Under the pieces are notes generated by a model. The model did not search any database. It saw only the letters and a list, made by a program, of their open reading frames with translations, and was not told the origin of the DNA. 64,000 bases of DNA, taken from contig CBDCHL010000005.1 in NCBI GenBank assembly GCA_965217195.1, forward strand, positions 1,625,541 through 1,689,540, in the 5' to 3' direction. Shown here one piece after another: positions 61,672-64,000 of the stretch. This DNA comes from UBA6623 sp965217195. Lineage in GTDB: Bacteria > Acidobacteriota > Terriglobia > Bryobacterales > UBA6623. Within the stretch, counting starts at the first letter, position 1. Every line of letters starts with the position of its first letter. A program made the position numbers and the translations under genes.

Positions 61672-63417
61672 GTGACCCGCGCTGTTATCGCTCTGGGCGT
61701 GCTCGCGGCCCATCTTTGGGCGCAAGCCCCCGCGCGGGACTTCTTGTCGCACCGGGAACACGGCAAGCGCCTATTGGCTTCCGGTGAATTCGACCAGGCC
61801 GGCGCGGAGTTTCAGGCGGCGTTAAGGCTGGATCCGCGATCGCACGAGATCCGCAACTACCTGGGGCTTTGTTGGGTTGGAAAGAACGATCCGGCCGCCG
61901 CGGTCAAGGAATTCAGGGAAGCGTTGCGGCTGAAATCCGACTACGTTGAAGCGCGTTCGAACCTGGGAGCCGCCTTGCTGAGGAACGGCAACCCGCGCGC
62001 GGCGGAAGCCGAGTTGCGATTAGCCGCCGAGCAAGCGCCCTCCTCTCCCGACATTTATTACCGCTTAGGTTTGGCGCTTTCCTCGACTGGAAATCAACGC
62101 GGCGCGCTGGCGGCTCTGCGGAGGGCGGTTGTTCTCAAACCGGATTTCGGTCAGGCCCAGAACGACCTGGGCGTCGTGTTGGTGTTGCTCGGCGAGTTGG
62201 ATGAAGCAGAAACGAGATTCCGCCAGGCCGCCGCCGCCAACCCCGGTTACGGGGAGGCGCGCTACAACCTGGGCCGCGTCCTGCTGCGGAAGGGCGAGTC
62301 TGGGTCGGCGATCGCGGCGTTCCAAGAAGCGATCCGCGCGGACCGAAGCCACGTTCCGGCGCGGGTCCGGCTGGGCAGCGCACTGCTCGCCGAGGGCGAC
62401 ACGGAAAACGCAATTCGAGAACTTCAAGAAGCGGTCCGCTTGGATCCGAGCCATGCCGACGCCCGCTTGCGGCTCGGTTTGGCGCTCCGAGCAACAGAGG
62501 ATCGAAAGAACGCGATCACTGAGCTTCAGAAAGCCATTGCGCTAAATCCCCGTTCGGTTCAGGCTCATAACGCTTTGGGGGCGGCGTGGGCCGAGATGGC
62601 CAAACTCGAGGAGGCGATTCGAGAGTTTCGCGCCGCGCTTCGGTTGGACCCGGCCGCGTTCGACGCGCGTTACAACCTGGGCTTGGCCTTGCTGATGTCT
62701 TCCGAGGTCGATCTAGCCGTCGTTGAGTTACGAGCGGCGGCCGAGCTTCGGCCCGAGGAGGCAAAGGTTCACTATCGGTTGGGCTCGGCGTTGACGAAAG
62801 CGGACGACCTGGACCACGCCATCGTGGAATACCGGACCACTCTTCATCTCGACCCAAGTTACCCGGGGGTCCATTACAACCTCGGGCGCATTTTTCTTAG
62901 AAAGGGGGAGCGGGAAAAGGCGGCGGAAGAGTTCAAAGTCGTGGCCCGCGAGCAAAGACAACAGGAAAACCGGGACGCCGCGGATACGCGCGTCTTGCTC
63001 TCTATCGGCCGGGGCCTCAAAGCCATGGCCGCGGGGGACTCGGAACATGCCGTGCGGGAATTCCGGTCGGCGGTCCGGGCCGGTCCGAACTCGGCCGAAG
63101 CTCACAACCACCTCGGGGTCAGCCTAGCCCAAACGGGGGACATTGAAGGAGCCGGCGCCGCATTTCGCAAGGCGATCGAATTGGAGCCGAAGCAATCCCC
63201 GGCCTACAACAACCTTGGCGGTCTTCTCGCCGCGACGTCGGACATGGAATCGGCAGTTACCCAGTTCGAGGAAGCAGTGAGGCTCCAATCCGATTTCGCC
63301 GAAGCGCACTACAACCTGGGACTCATGCTTCTCCGCCAGGGTGAACGTGAGCGCGCCGAGATCGAGTTCCGGAAAGCTCGGGAACTCAATCCGAAGTTGG
63401 AGCCACCGGAGTATTAG
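61672..63417 (+). CDS. Exported TPR-repeat protein (about 16 repeats)
   Basis: A 581-residue protein built almost entirely of tetratricopeptide repeats of 34 residues, recognised by the recurring A-x-x-x-x-(L/R)-G-x-x-L and A-x-x-x-(F/L)-(R/K)-x-A-(L/I) pattern (for example VEARSNLGAALLRNGNPRAA, AEAHNHLGVSLAQTGDIEGA). Start at GTG 61672, which gives a signal-like MTRAVIALGVLAAHLWAQAP; an ATG at 61597 is possible. Repeats mediate protein interactions; the partner is unknown. The break near 62960-63010 (RQQQENRDAADTRVLL) is the only clear irregularity. Confidence 0.85.
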   Translation: MTRAVIALGVLAAHLWAQAPARDFLSHREHGKRLLASGEFDQAGAEFQAALRLDPRSHEIRNYLGLCWVGKNDPAAAVKEFREALRLKSDYVEARSNLGAALLRNGNPRAAEAELRLAAEQAPSSPDIYYRLGLALSSTGNQRGALAALRRAVVLKPDFGQAQNDLGVVLVLLGELDEAETRFRQAAAANPGYGEARYNLGRVLLRKGESGSAIAAFQEAIRADRSHVPARVRLGSALLAEGDTENAIRELQEAVRLDPSHADARLRLGLALRATEDRKNAITELQKAIALNPRSVQAHNALGAAWAEMAKLEEAIREFRAALRLDPAAFDARYNLGLALLMSSEVDLAVVELRAAAELRPEEAKVHYRLGSALTKADDLDHAIVEYRTTLHLDPSYPGVHYNLGRIFLRKGEREKAAEEFKVVAREQRQQENRDAADTRVLLSIGRGLKAMAAGDSEHAVREFRSAVRAGPNSAEAHNHLGVSLAQTGDIEGAGAAFRKAIELEPKQSPAYNNLGGLLAATSDMESAVTQFEEAVRLQSDFAEAHYNLGLMLLRQGERERAEIEFRKARELNPKLEPPEY

Positions 63418-63426
63418 AGAAGGATC

Positions 63427-64000
63427 TTATTCGGGTGAAGCCGGGGGGGCCACAGGCTCGAAACTCCTTTTCCGTGTCGTTTCGAGTTCTCGGGCCCTTA
63501 GTTCCTCCGATCGGGTCCGCGCCTGCGCCGCCCGCGCCTGGTTTCCCATTTTCGAATGAACTTGTGATAGCTGGGAGTAGAGCTGGGCGTCATCGCCGCG
63601 AGTTTGCAGAGAACGCTCCAGCTCCGTCAGGGCCTCTTGATAGCGTCCTAATTGGATCAGGCTCCTTGCGATACCTCGCGAGGCGCGCAAATCTCCGGGC
63701 GCCACTCGGCGCGCACTTTCATAGCCGGCCAGTGCGGCTTGATATTCGCCCTCCCCTAACTTACAATCTCCCAGCGTATCGTATGCCGCCGGAAGCGACG
63801 GGCTCAACCGAATGGCCTCTTCCAACCTAGGCTGCGCCCGGCCGCACTGACCTAAGTTGGCCATTTGCCGGCCCACCGCGAGATGGGCCCGCGCGTCCCA
63901 CGGGTTGACTCCCAGGGCCTCGCGCGCCATCTCCAAAGCGTTGGAAAATTGCTCGTCCTGCTGATACGCATCCACCAGGAAATACAAAATCTTGGGATCA
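63427..64000 (-). CDS. TPR-repeat protein, C-terminal part (cut by window edge)
   Basis: At least 191 residues, open to the right edge. It has four TPR-like units (AREALGVNPWDARAHLAVGR, EAIRLSPSLPAAYDTLGDCK, ESARRVAPGDLRASRGIARS, ERSLQTRGDDAQLYSQLSQV) and an Arg/Glu-rich tail ending VAPPASPE. It is convergent with the plus-strand TPR gene; the stops lie about 10 bases apart. Confidence 0.82.
   Translation of the reverse strand, partial: DPKILYFLVDAYQQDEQFSNALEMAREALGVNPWDARAHLAVGRQMANLGQCGRAQPRLEEAIRLSPSLPAAYDTLGDCKLGEGEYQAALAGYESARRVAPGDLRASRGIARSLIQLGRYQEALTELERSLQTRGDDAQLYSQLSQVHSKMGNQARAAQARTRSEELRARELETTRKRSFEPVAPPASPE

Overview
The window looks like a chromosomal segment of an Acidobacteriota bacterium, probably of the Bryobacterales (Solibacteres) group and possibly from a metagenome-assembled genome. 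This is an inference. It rests on the protein families present: a TIGR03437-type secreted protein, an Oar-like TonB receptor with a carboxypeptidase-regulatory N-terminus, DUF1552/DUF1592 cytochrome-type pairs, secreted sulfatases, a PQQ dehydrogenase, DUF1080, DUF1501, and a GldF-GldG fused ABC system with DUF4340. Base composition is GC-rich throughout. No phage, CRISPR array or canonical defence operon was recognised.

Left part (1-14 kb): the tail of an SDR oxidoreductase, a giant secreted propeller/TIGR03437 protein, a lipoprotein, a possible structured RNA, a Flp pilin and a 61-bp tandem repeat. These are followed by the minus-strand group ribH-nusB with a frameshifted enoyl-CoA hydratase. 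Next comes about 1.3 kb of gene-free DNA carrying REP-like repeats, then a secreted carboxypeptidase-regulatory protein and a divergent AraC regulator / exported cysteine hydrolase pair with a perfect 16-bp palindrome between them. From 12.0 to 14.3 kb lies decayed DNA: remnants of a glyoxalase, a sulfatase and a tyrosine integrase mixed with hairpin repeats.

Middle part (14-43 kb) is mostly intact: a DUF1592/DUF1552 operon, tRNA-His, a thiolase with an OB-fold partner, uvrA, a motB-like gene, a small protein, an extended Hfq-like protein, holB, glgC, a FecR/YXWGXW-like protein with a very long Arg/Ser/Gly tail, a serine hydrolase, a cold-shock protein, the three-gene Gld-type ABC operon, arsC, a methylglutaconyl-CoA-hydratase-like gene, a greA and CDP-alcohol phosphatidyltransferase pair, and a DUF1080 protein.

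Right part (43-64 kb): a TlpA-like thioredoxin, a large alkaline-phosphatase-superfamily protein, an apparently exported D-2-hydroxyacid dehydrogenase and an exported hydrolase. An accessory stretch (49.8-54 kb) follows with a truncated DUF1501 gene, a frameshifted bacterioferritin behind a near-consensus promoter, a 3' fragment of tRNA-Arg (candidate att site), a broken unknown gene and an IS1380-family element. Beyond it are a frameshifted PQQ/cytochrome c dehydrogenase, a sulfatase, an Oar-like TonB receptor and two convergent TPR genes.

Five coding sequences need a single-base correction, four of them in or next to short G or C runs, so either decay or consensus errors should be considered before calling them dead. 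The most unusual items are the doubly interrupted TIGR03437 domain (250-3732), the RNA-like structure at 4895-5081, the tRNA-His with an apparent C-1:G73 pair, and the integrase start whose Shine-Dalgarno sits in the loop of a perfect 12-bp hairpin.
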